Shown piece by piece: positions 33,307-41,416 of a stretch of 64,000 bases of DNA. Below the pieces are notes generated by a model. That model did not search any database and was not told the DNA's origin. It saw nothing but the letters and a program-made list of their open reading frames with translations. Numbering within the stretch: position 1 is the first letter of the stretch; every line of letters begins with the position of its first letter. A program made the translations under genes and the position numbers. Source of the stretch: Bacillota bacterium (GTDB lineage: Bacteria > Bacillota > Clostridia > Peptostreptococcales > Anaerovoracaceae); assembly GCA_017445315.1 (NCBI GenBank), contig JAFSUI010000010.1, positions 1 through 64,000 on the forward strand, read 5' to 3'.

Positions 33307-34380
33307 ATGCAAGTAAAAAAGAACTGTCGCTATGCCGTTGCTTGTCCAACGAGCATGGGTGTTAGAATCACGCCTAAGGATAGAATGGCAGTGCAGCTGA
33401 GCACGGAATATCTTTTACGCGCAACGAGTGCGGAGACCAATGTATTAAACGTATCCTCGTCGCTAGGACATGAATGTCTGGCTTTGACTAGGTTTGTAAA
33501 AGGTAGCCCGATTGCAGACTATATCAAAAGAGAGCTGCGTTCGCGCAATATCTCCTTTGTGGGACCGGACGTTCCGCAGGGAGGTCCTTGGGGATATAGA
33601 CATCAGTTCAATATAGCAGACTCCGGTTTTGGACTTCGTGCGCCACGCGTTTGGAATGATCGTGCAGGCGAAGTCGGACGTGAGCTGGACGCGAGCGAAT
33701 ATGATCTAGAACAGATCTTTGATAGAGACGGTGTGGCGATTATGCACCTTTCAGGTCTCATCGCTGCAATGAGCGAGAAGACAACAAAATGCTGCCTCGC
33801 ACTGGTCGAAAAAGCAAAGGAAAGTGGAACCCTGGTTTCCTTTGATCTAAACTATAGGGCTACGTTCTGGGAAGGAAGAGAAAAGGAACTTAGAGAAGCC
33901 TTTACAACGATTGCATCCAAGGCTGACATCTTGATTGGTAACGAAGAAGACTTCCAGCTATGTCTAGGCCTTGCAGGTCCTGAAGCAGGCGGATCAAATC
34001 TTTCGGAGAAGATTGAGAGCTTCAAGAAAATGATAGAAGAAGTTAAGAAACAGTTCCCTCAGGCTTCTGTTTATGCAACAACATTGAGAGAAGTTGTAAG
34101 TGCCAACGAGCATCTTTGGGGAGCAATTCTAAGATACGGAGATACTTGGGTAGTTGAAGAACCGCGTCCGATTCCGGTTATGGATCGTATTGGCGGCGGA
34201 GACGGATTCTCCGGTGGAGTCCTTTACGGAATCCTGAACGAATGGGAGCCCGAAAAATGTCTTCAGTTCGGCTGGGCATCAGGCGTGATGGCTGCAAGCT
34301 CGCTTCATGATTATGCAGAGCCGGCGGATGAAAAGCAGGTATTTGATATTTACAAAGGAAACGCAAGAGTACAGCGCTAA
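33307..34380 (+). CDS. PfkB-family sugar kinase, 2-keto-3-deoxygluconate kinase-like
   Basis: A 357-residue ribokinase-fold enzyme. The segment VSFDLNYRATFWEGRE and the ILIGNEEDFQLCLGL motif are the marks of 2-keto-3-deoxygluconate kinases, and GGGDGFSGG carries the catalytic Asp. The family phosphorylates 2-keto-3-deoxygluconate, but the annotation also covers kinases of other keto- or sugar acids. Next to it is 6-phosphogluconate dehydrogenase rather than a KDPG aldolase, so the true substrate could be a gluconate-like acid. The 81-bp gap before it holds a GAAGG-type ribosome site. Confidence 0.8.
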   Translation: MQVKKNCRYAVACPTSMGVRITPKDRMAVQLSTEYLLRATSAETNVLNVSSSLGHECLALTRFVKGSPIADYIKRELRSRNISFVGPDVPQGGPWGYRHQFNIADSGFGLRAPRVWNDRAGEVGRELDASEYDLEQIFDRDGVAIMHLSGLIAAMSEKTTKCCLALVEKAKESGTLVSFDLNYRATFWEGREKELREAFTTIASKADILIGNEEDFQLCLGLAGPEAGGSNLSEKIESFKKMIEEVKKQFPQASVYATTLREVVSANEHLWGAILRYGDTWVVEEPRPIPVMDRIGGGDGFSGGVLYGILNEWEPEKCLQFGWASGVMAASSLHDYAEPADEKQVFDIYKGNARVQR

Positions 34381-34434
34381 GTCATTCGATGCAAATAATT
34401 CAACGCAAAATTTTAATGAAGGAAGGAATTTGAA

Positions 34435-35886
34435 ATGGGAACTTGTGATATCGGTTTAATCGGTCTAGCGGTCATGGGAGAAAACCTCGTGATGAATATG
34501 GAGTCAAAGGGCTTTACTGTCGCAGTATATAATCGCACCGTGCAGAAGGTAGATGACTTTGTTTCCGGACGCGCAAAGGGAAAAAATATCGTCGGATGTC
34601 ATTCGCTTGAAGAGATGGTTGCGGCGCTAAAGAAACCTCGCAAAGTTTTCATGATGGTAAAGGCCGGCGAAGCCGTAGATGCTATGATTGAAACTCTTCT
34701 TCCTCTTTTGGAAGATGGCGACATCATTATTGATGGCGGAAATTCGCATTTTCCTGACACAATCCGTAGGACTGAATATGTTGAGTCGCAGGGAAAGCTT
34801 TATGTAGGAACAGGTGTCTCCGGTGGTGAAGAGGGAGCGCTAAAAGGTCCCTCAATGATGCCGGGAGGAAGTCCTGATGCATGGCCACATGTAAAAGAAA
34901 TATTCCAGGCAATCTGCGCAAAAGTAGAAGATGGTTCACCCTGCTGTGATTGGGTAGGAGAAGGCGGAGCCGGACATTTTGTAAAGATGGTGCATAACGG
35001 AATTGAATACGGCGACATGCAGCTAATTTGCGAAGCATATCAGATTATGCGCGACTATCTGAAAATGACTGACGATGAAATGCACGAAGTCTTTGCTGCA
35101 TGGAACGAGACAGAACTCGATTCATATTTGATAGAAATCACAAGAGACATTCTGGCATATAAGGACGAGGACGGAAGTCCACTCGTTGAGAATATTTTGG
35201 ATACGGCAGGTCAGAAGGGAACCGGAAAGTGGACCGGTATTGCGGCGCTTGATGAGGGCGTTCCGCTAACGCTAATCGGTGAAGCCGTATTTGCACGCTG
35301 CCTCTCCGGAATGAAGGACGAGCGCGTGGATGCAGCTTCTGTTTTCAAGAGAGAAGTTGAGCCATTTACGGGAGATCGCGATGCCTTTGTTGAAGAACTC
35401 AGAAAGGCCCTATATGCTTCAAAGATCGTATCCTATGCACAGGGATATACTCTTATGAGAGCCGCTGCAAAAACCTACGGCTGGAATCTAAATTACGGCG
35501 GCATTGCGCTGATGTGGCGCGGCGGATGCATTATCAGAAGCGTATTCCTTGGAAAGATTAAGGAAGCGTATGACAAGAACCCTGAGTTAGCAAATCTACT
35601 TTTGGATCCATATTTCAAAGAAACCGTTGAGCAATTGGTACCGGCGTGGAGAAAGGTCTGTGCAACGGCGCTTTCGGTAGGCGTTCCAGCACCGGCCATG
35701 ACGAGCGCATTATCATATTTTGACGGTTATACATCAGAGCGCCTGCCGGCAAATCTTTTGCAGGCGCAGCGCGACTATTTTGGCGCACATACTTACGAAC
35801 GCATAGATAGGCCTCGCGGAGAATCCTTCCATACCAATTGGACAGGACATGGCGGTGCGACTAGTGCAGGCGTGTATCAGGCATAA
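34435..35886 (+). CDS. gnd: 6-phosphogluconate dehydrogenase, decarboxylating
   Basis: A 483-residue enzyme converting 6-phosphogluconate to ribulose 5-phosphate and CO2. It has the cofactor loop GLAVMGENLVMNM, DGGNSHFPDTIRR, the substrate motif GTGVSGGEEGALKGPSMMPGG, and catalytic KMVHNGIEYGDMQ. The C-terminal helical domain and the tail, with ERIDRPRGESFHTNW, are complete. Its length is that of the long dimeric form (about 470-480). Its place in a sugar operon suggests that the pathway ends in the pentose phosphate pool. Confidence 0.95.
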   Translation: MGTCDIGLIGLAVMGENLVMNMESKGFTVAVYNRTVQKVDDFVSGRAKGKNIVGCHSLEEMVAALKKPRKVFMMVKAGEAVDAMIETLLPLLEDGDIIIDGGNSHFPDTIRRTEYVESQGKLYVGTGVSGGEEGALKGPSMMPGGSPDAWPHVKEIFQAICAKVEDGSPCCDWVGEGGAGHFVKMVHNGIEYGDMQLICEAYQIMRDYLKMTDDEMHEVFAAWNETELDSYLIEITRDILAYKDEDGSPLVENILDTAGQKGTGKWTGIAALDEGVPLTLIGEAVFARCLSGMKDERVDAASVFKREVEPFTGDRDAFVEELRKALYASKIVSYAQGYTLMRAAAKTYGWNLNYGGIALMWRGGCIIRSVFLGKIKEAYDKNPELANLLLDPYFKETVEQLVPAWRKVCATALSVGVPAPAMTSALSYFDGYTSERLPANLLQAQRDYFGAHTYERIDRPRGESFHTNWTGHGGATSAGVYQA

Positions 35887-35937
35887 ATACAGAAAAAAAT
35901 AGTTGAAAAAATTTCCGGAGAAAAGGGAGGAAATTCG

Positions 35938-37116
35938 ATGGCAGATGTAAAGCTGGTAGGCATTAAGAAAATTTACCCGAATCTTGAAAAGAAAAAATCA
36001 AAGAAAGCAGCGACAGACAAAGAAAAGACTGTCAATCTTCAGATTACTGAAGAGGGCGTAGTTGCGGTTCAGGAGTTTGACCTAGATATTGCTGATAAGG
36101 AATTCATCGTTCTTGTCGGACCTTCGGGTTGCGGAAAATCGACAACGCTTCGTATGATTGCAGGACTTGAAGAAATCTCCGGAGGAGAACTATATATTGA
36201 CGGCGAGCTTATGAACGAAGTGCAGCCTAAGGATCGTGATATCGCTATGGTTTTCCAGAACTATGCGCTCTATCCACATATGACCGTTCGTGAAAACATG
36301 GAGTTTTCACTTAAGATGCGAAAGATTCCAAAAGATGAAATCAAGAAGAAAGTGGATGAGGCTGCAGAGATTTTAGACATCACTCAGTATCTGGACAGAA
36401 AGCCAAAAGCCTTGTCGGGCGGACAGCGCCAGCGTGTAGCGATCGGTCGTGCCATCGTGCGTGAACCAAAGGTACTTTTGATGGATGAGCCTCTCTCCAA
36501 TCTCGACGCCAAGCTGAGAAACCAGATGCGTGCGGAAATTATAAAATTACGTCATCGTATCAATACGACATTTATCTATGTTACTCATGACCAAACAGAG
36601 GCGATGACGTTGGGCGACAGAATCGTCATCATGAAGGATGGTTTTATCCAACAGATAGGTACACCGCAGGAAGTTTTCCAGCACCCACACAATCTCTTTG
36701 TGGCGGGATTCATAGGAACACCGCAGATGAACTTCTTTAATGACGCCAAGCTCATGAAAGAGGGCGATAATTATGCAGTTGAGATTCTCGGAACGAAGTT
36801 TAATTTAACAGAGGAGCAAAACGCCATACTCCGCAAAAACGGAACAGAGCCTCAGGATGTAATAGCAGGTGTGCGACCGGTTAATGTAAAGCCGGGAACA
36901 GGCATTCCTGCAAGAGTAGATGTTTCGGAGATGATGGGATCCGAGATGCACCTACACCTCGACGCAAACGGTACAGATGTTGTTTCCGTCATTCCAATCA
37001 CCGAGACATCCAAAATAGATATCGAACACGGACAAGAACTAAGCTTCTCCTTTGCTCCGGAAATGATGCACATCTTTAGCAAGGAAACAGAACTCTCGCT
37101 CCTTTCGGAAAAGTGA
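35938..37116 (+). CDS. Carbohydrate ABC transporter ATPase (UgpC/MsmK/MalK type)
   Basis: A 392-residue ATPase. Walker A is GPSGCGKST, the signature is LSGGQRQRVAIGRAIVR and Walker B is VLLMDEPLSNLD, followed by the MalK-type C-terminal OB-fold domain. There is an unusual insert of about 20 residues rich in Lys and Thr after ISTYPNL-like residues (KKKSKKAATDKEKTV) before the first strand continues. It is the last gene of the sugar operon and fits the two permeases. This type can serve several transporters. Confidence 0.93.
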   Translation: MADVKLVGIKKIYPNLEKKKSKKAATDKEKTVNLQITEEGVVAVQEFDLDIADKEFIVLVGPSGCGKSTTLRMIAGLEEISGGELYIDGELMNEVQPKDRDIAMVFQNYALYPHMTVRENMEFSLKMRKIPKDEIKKKVDEAAEILDITQYLDRKPKALSGGQRQRVAIGRAIVREPKVLLMDEPLSNLDAKLRNQMRAEIIKLRHRINTTFIYVTHDQTEAMTLGDRIVIMKDGFIQQIGTPQEVFQHPHNLFVAGFIGTPQMNFFNDAKLMKEGDNYAVEILGTKFNLTEEQNAILRKNGTEPQDVIAGVRPVNVKPGTGIPARVDVSEMMGSEMHLHLDANGTDVVSVIPITETSKIDIEHGQELSFSFAPEMMHIFSKETELSLLSEK

Positions 37117-37175
37117 TGCAGTAAAATTATAACCAATTAAGACATCTTAGAAGCACAAAAAGGGGTTGGCTTCAT

Positions 37176-37730
37176 TTGTTTATCATCAGTCTAATCCAAG
37201 CAATTCAGGACATTGTGGAAGATATTTTCAAGAAATATCTTCCCATGATGAAAAATCTATCATTTTCAATCATTAGAGACCATCAGCTCTCTGAAGACGC
37301 TGTTCAGAGAGCTTTGTTAAATTTGCACCTTAACAAAGAGAAAATTGATAACATAGATTCCAGGGAAAGCAAAAACTATATCTACACGGTTACCAAGAAC
37401 GAGGCTCTAAAAGTTCTCAGGGATGAGAAAAGGAAAAAAGAATATGAAATAGATGTCCAATCTCATGACGAGAATGGATTAAATAATATAGCGGGCCAAC
37501 TAGATGTTGACGCGTTTTGTGACGAGTATGGTTTTGGACCAAGGGTTGCAGAAGCATTATCGTCTATAAGCGAGGAAGATAGGGATATTATTATTTACAA
37601 GTATGGAGCAGGTTATTCGCTTAAAGAAATTGCAAGCATAATGAATATGAGCAAGGATGCTGTATATAAAAGACATCAGAGGGCGTTAGATAAGCTTGAA
37701 AAGGCATTGGAAGGTAAAAATGAACAGTAG
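37176..37730 (+). CDS. Sigma-70 family (ECF-like) RNA polymerase sigma factor
   Basis: A 184-residue sigma factor. Region 2 (about 15-85) reads LSEDAVQRALLNLHLNK and NYIYTVTKNEALKVLRDE; region 4 (about 125-180) has ISEEDRDIIIYKYGAGYSLKEIASIM with a helix-turn-helix SKDAVYKRHQRALDKLE. The start appears to be TTG at 37176, with AGGGG upstream; an ATG at 37245 would cut into region 2. It overlaps by 11 bases the gene for a membrane protein with a DUF4367 domain, likely its anti-sigma partner. It opens an AT-rich accessory segment. Confidence 0.82.
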   Translation: MFIISLIQAIQDIVEDIFKKYLPMMKNLSFSIIRDHQLSEDAVQRALLNLHLNKEKIDNIDSRESKNYIYTVTKNEALKVLRDEKRKKEYEIDVQSHDENGLNNIAGQLDVDAFCDEYGFGPRVAEALSSISEEDRDIIIYKYGAGYSLKEIASIMNMSKDAVYKRHQRALDKLEKALEGKNEQ

Positions 37731-38346
37731 GCGAAAAGCAAAGAAGGTGCTCAAGCTCTTTGGCAAAGAGTCCTATAGATCGCGCATTCGATATATTGAT
37801 TCGTTTTTGCCAGAGAGTACGTCGAGAATAGGTTCAATCGCATATAGACATACTGTAAGAAGGTTAGGCCTTGTGGTTCTGTTGCTAGCGCTGATTATGG
37901 CATTTGCAACATCCGTATATGCTGCGATTAAGCACTATTTTAATTTTACAAAGACGGAGTATAGCAATAGCGACGAGTATATATCAAATGACTATAACGG
38001 CGCCCCATCAAAAGTTGTATTTTTCGAGCCGAAGTATATACCGAAAGGGTATGAGTTGGAAACGGTGGAATATGACGAAATCTTTGATCGGAAGGAGTGG
38101 CTTTACAAAAATTCAGAAGGAGGCATCTTAAGAATTAGGCAAGGGAACAATGCAGTAACAATTAATGTTGATAATGAGCGCTCTAAATCTTGGAAAACAA
38201 CGGTAGAGGATATAGAAGTTATCATATACGATTTTGGAGACAGTATAATGGGAATGATGCAAATTGACGATACAATTATTAGGATAAAAGGGCCAATAAG
38301 CGAGGAGGAAATGAAAAAAATCATACAAGGGATGTACAGGAGATAA
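37720..38346 (+). CDS. Membrane protein with DUF4367 domain, probable anti-sigma partner
   Basis: A 208-residue single-pass protein. A basic N-terminal cytoplasmic part (MNSRRKAKK) comes first, then one membrane helix (about 45-65, LGLVVLLLALIMAFATSVYAA). The extracellular C-terminal part matches DUF4367, with PKYIPKGYELE and a final EEMKKIIQGM. Proteins of this build often follow ECF sigma genes in Clostridia and act as anti-sigma factors. The ATG at 37720 has GGAAGG upstream and overlaps the sigma gene by 11 bases. A terminator follows 35 bp later. Confidence 0.78.
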   Translation: MNSRRKAKKVLKLFGKESYRSRIRYIDSFLPESTSRIGSIAYRHTVRRLGLVVLLLALIMAFATSVYAAIKHYFNFTKTEYSNSDEYISNDYNGAPSKVVFFEPKYIPKGYELETVEYDEIFDRKEWLYKNSEGGILRIRQGNNAVTINVDNERSKSWKTTVEDIEVIIYDFGDSIMGMMQIDDTIIRIKGPISEEEMKKIIQGMYRR

Positions 38347-38381
38347 ATAAATGTGGCGTAAGCACCTATATGATTAAATAC

Positions 38382-38408
38382 AAAAAACCGCAAAAATGCG
38401 GGTTTTTT
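38382..38408 (+). terminator. Terminator of the sigma factor / DUF4367 pair
   Basis: AAAAAACCGCA pairs with TGCGGGTTTTTT around AAAA, 35 bases past the stop codon. It is likely to work in both directions. Confidence 0.88.
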
Positions 38409-38489
38409 ATTTTTGATGTCCAAATTCATGTCCGTTTTGGATTAATAAGTTAAAGAGAAATGAATTGACAAATATGAGGGGGGATGAAA

Positions 38490-38912
38490 ATGAAGAAAAC
38501 AATGATTGTCGTGATGTTAATTCTGCTTTTGATGGGGAGTTGTTTTGTTTATGCGGACGATATAGAAGAACCTGTGCAAGAAACCGATGTTGCAGATTAT
38601 GTCGCTGTAGATTCTGCAGAAGCTCAACTGGTGATGTCTGGTAATAGGGCGAGGTGCACTGTAATCATTGAAGCGAGTAATTCATCTAATGCCAACAAGG
38701 TAGTGTTGACAGTAAACTATGTAAAATCAAACGGCGTATCCGTAGGAACCGAGAGTGTGACGGTATATCGATCCGACAACTTGTTCACAGGAATAACAAC
38801 AAAAAGATTGACGAGTCATGGTAGGTATTATGCAAAGGTGACAGTTAAGGTGTATTATAACTCCCAATTGATTGAGTCGTTTTACTTAAGGTCGCGGGAT
38901 GTTGTTTACTAA
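38490..38912 (+). CDS. Small secreted protein of unknown function
   Basis: A 140-residue exported protein with a clear signal peptide (IVVMLILLLMGSCFVYADD). The mature part starts with an acidic stretch and continues as a predicted beta-sandwich of about 95 residues (VVLTVNYVKSNGVSVGTESV, YYAKVTVKVYYNSQL). I do not recognise the family. The second ATG (38490) is preferred, since the G-rich ribosome site ends right at the first ATG. It is followed by a damaged gene with a similar signal peptide. Confidence 0.75.
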   Translation: MKKTMIVVMLILLLMGSCFVYADDIEEPVQETDVADYVAVDSAEAQLVMSGNRARCTVIIEASNSSNANKVVLTVNYVKSNGVSVGTESVTVYRSDNLFTGITTKRLTSHGRYYAKVTVKVYYNSQLIESFYLRSRDVVY

Positions 38913-38954
38913 TTTGTGCAAACTAGGGACAAAGAAAGGAATAAGGGTGCAAAC

Positions 38955-39188
38955 ATGAAACAGAAGAGCATAATTATTGCATTGATACTAGCCATATCGA
39001 TGATCATGATTGCTAATACTCGAGTGTATGCGGAGTCGAAGCTAGAGGATGTGTAGTGGTATACTGAATTTGTAACAGTCTTGCCTAATAGAGTAAAACA
39101 TCTATTAGGAGGAACGGAGCTGGCTTCTCAGACGTATGAACATTCATCCAAACGCATTCTACAATTATCGTCTTGGAACCAAGGCTGA
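38955..39188 (+). pseudogene. Remnant of a small secreted-protein gene
   Basis: An ATG at 38955 opens a signal-peptide-like sequence (IIIALILAISMIMIANTRVYAES) that stops at TAG 39054-39056 after 33 residues. The same frame then continues for 43 codons (WYTEFVTVLPNRVKHLLGG) to a TGA at 39186-39188. The export signal and the following frame suggest a former secreted protein broken by a stop codon. A very short secreted peptide of 33 residues is the alternative. Confidence 0.45.
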
Positions 39189-39262
39189 TTATTATGCCAA
39201 TCGAGCAAACGATATAATTATTACATAGGTCAAATGGTATTAATTGTTTAAAGGAGGGAAAT

Positions 39263-40282
39263 ATGGAACGCTTTATTAGGAAATTATTTGGTTTAACATT
39301 TAGTGCATTATTGGCAGTTGTTATGCTGTTTGGATCGGTTGTTGTATTTGCAGAAGAATATGATAGCAAGTATCTAAGTGAAGGTGTAAATATCGCTAAA
39401 ACACGAGCAGAAATATTTCTAAACAGCGTGGGGAAACCTGTGTTGTTAGAAGAAGGTATTTTGCTAAAAAATTTGAATGGAGAATATGAGGCTGTATCGT
39501 TTAGTATGCCAGAGAATGGTTATATAATTGTGAATATAAAAGATTTAACTATTCCAGAGTTGAGTTTTGAAAACTCGAATCCTTACGATAATGTTAAAAA
39601 TCCGATATATAATGGGGCACTAAGTTATTATAGCAAGGTTGGAGAAGGGTTTGTATCTATAAATGATAATTCAAGTGTTAGGCTTGAACAGTTTAAAGAT
39701 GTATATTCCAAAGAAGAAATTGCTGATAAAGAAGAATTAATTAGAACCTTAGAAAATGCTTTGAAAAACCAAATGAGACATGTGAACATAGAAAGGTACA
39801 TCAGCGGTTCTCTAAAAACATGGTATATTTCAGGTGGACACTGTGGTTCAATAGCTAGTGCAATTTGTATGAGGTATTATTATGACTATGTCAGCACAAC
39901 ATATGTTCCAAGTGGGAGTATAGGGCAAAACGCCTTAATTGCCTTAATGCAACGGTATGTGGGTTCCGGTGGTACGACTACTAGTGATTTGGTCAACGGA
40001 TTAAATCGTTACTTTGTTGCTAGAGGCATTAGCAACTCAACACTTTCAACAAGCAGTTTTAATTTCGGAACAATAAAGAGTAAAATCAACAATAGCAGAC
40101 CTGTTATAATTGATACGGACGGTCATCCGACATATGGTGAACATTGGATAATAGCACATGGGTATTTTACAAGTCCAGTGGACGGAAATTATGTAATTGT
40201 TAACAATGGTTGGGGTAGCAATAATGTCTGGCTAAATACAGATAGTGGGAATCTAGATGATTTGATTTACTTTAGCAAATAA
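39263..40282 (+). CDS. Secreted papain-like cysteine peptidase (C39/C10-like fold)
   Basis: A 339-residue exported protein. Signal peptide at residues 1-30 (FSALLAVVMLFGSVVVFAEE), a propeptide-like region to about 170, then a peptidase domain. The catalytic Cys lies in GGHCGSIASAICMRYYYDY, and the His in YGEHWIIAHGYF, followed by IVNNGWG where Asn or Trp would complete the site. This fold is shared by C39-like and streptopain-like secreted peptidases. The gene is AT-rich compared with the metabolic operons. AAAGGAGG lies before the ATG. Its substrate is unknown. Confidence 0.78.
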   Translation: MERFIRKLFGLTFSALLAVVMLFGSVVVFAEEYDSKYLSEGVNIAKTRAEIFLNSVGKPVLLEEGILLKNLNGEYEAVSFSMPENGYIIVNIKDLTIPELSFENSNPYDNVKNPIYNGALSYYSKVGEGFVSINDNSSVRLEQFKDVYSKEEIADKEELIRTLENALKNQMRHVNIERYISGSLKTWYISGGHCGSIASAICMRYYYDYVSTTYVPSGSIGQNALIALMQRYVGSGGTTTSDLVNGLNRYFVARGISNSTLSTSSFNFGTIKSKINNSRPVIIDTDGHPTYGEHWIIAHGYFTSPVDGNYVIVNNGWGSNNVWLNTDSGNLDDLIYFSK

Positions 40283-40303
40283 CAAAGGATATTGGTGATA
40301 CAA

Positions 40304-40693
40304 ATGAGAAAAATAATATACATCGCTTTTCTAGTCTCGTTGTTATTGGTTGTTTCTGCTTGCTCAAAAAGTAATGCTGCAAATGAGATTACTAAAATAG
40401 TAAATGAAAAAAATATAATAGATATTACAGTGTCGACTCAAATGACAACTCAAAAGCAAGACATTGTGTTGAATGAAAATGATTGGGGAAAACTATTAGA
40501 CAAATTAAGTTCATATTCTTTAAATCGCGTTGATGATGAGAACGAGAACGGTTGGGAATATTTGTTCGAAATAAAGCAAAAAGATGATGTAATTACTTTA
40601 ATATCTTTTATGGGAAACAGAGTCATAGTAAATGGAACTGTGTATGAAGTTAAAGACTATAACAAAGAAGATTTTTTATACTTGTTTGAGTAG
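40304..40693 (+). CDS. Small lipoprotein of unknown function
   Basis: A 129-residue lipoprotein with lipobox VVSACSK after a short hydrophobic segment. The mature domain has an alternating beta pattern (GWEYLFEIKQKDDVITLISF) and resembles no family I can name. I chose the ATG at 40304; an upstream TTG would add four residues. It begins 21 bp after the cysteine peptidase gene, so it may be co-expressed and could bind or inhibit that enzyme, which is speculation. Confidence 0.7.
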   Translation: MRKIIYIAFLVSLLLVVSACSKSNAANEITKIVNEKNIIDITVSTQMTTQKQDIVLNENDWGKLLDKLSSYSLNRVDDENENGWEYLFEIKQKDDVITLISFMGNRVIVNGTVYEVKDYNKEDFLYLFE

Positions 40694-40742
40694 ATCCATA
40701 TCGGTTCATGAGAACTAGTTGTGTTTAGAAGCGAGAATTAGA

Positions 40743-40820
40743 TTGACAACGGCGCAAAAATAGTTATACTATATTTAGTACTAAATAAGAGTATAAAAAC
40801 AGTACTATAAATAGTACTAT
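40743..40820 (+). promoter_or_regulatory. Antitoxin promoter with three AGTACT operator repeats
   Basis: TTGACA (40743-40748), a 16-bp spacer and TATACT (40765-40770) make a good promoter. Downstream lie three copies of AGTACT at 40777, 40801 and 40813. The first is inside the perfect palindrome TTTAGTACTAAA and the third inside ATAGTACTAT. Spacings are 24 and 12 bp, fitting cooperative binding by a Phd/YefM-type autoregulator. Confidence 0.65.
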
Positions 40821-40836
40821 GCAGGGAGGATATATC

Positions 40837-41100
40837 ATGGAGATAACAGTAGCAAAGCAGGTAGATTTAAGAGCAAATATCAAAAAATACTTTGACATGG
40901 CTTGTAATGGTCGTGCGGTTATAGTGCCGAGAAAGGCCAATAAGAACGTAGTTATTCTTTCTGAAGAAGAATTTCATGCTCTGGAGAAGGCTAAAAGAAA
41001 CGCAGAGTACTTGGCCAAACTAGAGCTATCTAACGAGCAGATAAGAACCGGTAAAGTTGTAGTAAAGACTATGGAAGAGTTGGAGGCTATGGCTGAGTAA
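40837..41100 (+). CDS. Type II antitoxin, Phd/YefM family
   Basis: An 87-residue antitoxin. The N-terminal domain reads EITVAKQVDLRANIKKYFDMA and VIVPRKANKNVVILSEEEFHAL, the usual YefM DNA-binding and dimer core; the C-terminal part is acidic and helical and normally wraps the toxin. GGGAGGATATATC precedes the ATG at 40837. The next frame begins within the stop codon (TAATG), as in intact toxin-antitoxin pairs, but is cut short after 16 codons. The antitoxin therefore appears orphaned. Confidence 0.85.
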   Translation: MEITVAKQVDLRANIKKYFDMACNGRAVIVPRKANKNVVILSEEEFHALEKAKRNAEYLAKLELSNEQIRTGKVVVKTMEELEAMAE

Positions 41101-41150
41101 TGGGAAAGATAACTTTTTCAGATTTTGTTTATGGGGAACTAGCAATATGA
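41100..41150 (+). pseudogene. Truncated toxin gene start
   Basis: An ATG overlapping the antitoxin stop encodes MGKITFSDFVYGELAI and then TGA. The first residues look like the start of a Txe/YoeB-type toxin (KITFS), but the frame is lost where ISL3 transposase sequence begins at about 41129. Confidence 0.4.
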
Positions 41151-41243
41151 AGTATTCTGTTTCGGAATCGATTGAAATTCTTTACGCCATATCCGGTGCG
41201 TTTAATGACTTTAATAAGATTGTTGCAACCTTCCGTGTATCCG
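41129..41243 (-). mobile_element. ISL3-family transposase C-terminal remnant
   Basis: On the minus strand the segment encodes NGYTEGCNNLIKVIKRTGYG and then VKNFNRFRNRILHI to a stop at 41129-41131. This is the C-terminal signature of ISL3-family DDE transposases, including the catalytic Glu of the EG-x-NN-x-IK motif. Upstream the frame runs straight into a fragment of the MFS gene, so the N-terminal nine-tenths of the transposase is missing. No terminal inverted repeats are seen. Confidence 0.75.
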
Positions 41244-41416
41244 TTATCCGAAAGTGCACCGAATAGGGGGAGCATAAATAGCGCAAGGATATTATCTAGG
41301 GCCATTATAAGACCCGACCATGCCTGGGACATGCCAATCTTGTTTGTCAGAATTAGCGGAATAGTATTATCGTACGCCTGCCAGAATGCGCAGATCAGAA
41401 AAAATGCAAATCCAAC
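41244..41416 (-). pseudogene. Duplicate of the 5' part of the MFS transporter gene
   Basis: These 173 bases match 46097-46269 over their full length with only scattered substitutions, in the same orientation. They cover the N-terminal helices of the MFS protein (GLIMALDNILALFMLPLFGALSD). The copy has no start codon and is bounded by the ISL3 remnant on one side and a hydA piece on the other, with AAC shared at the hydA junction. Confidence 0.9.
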
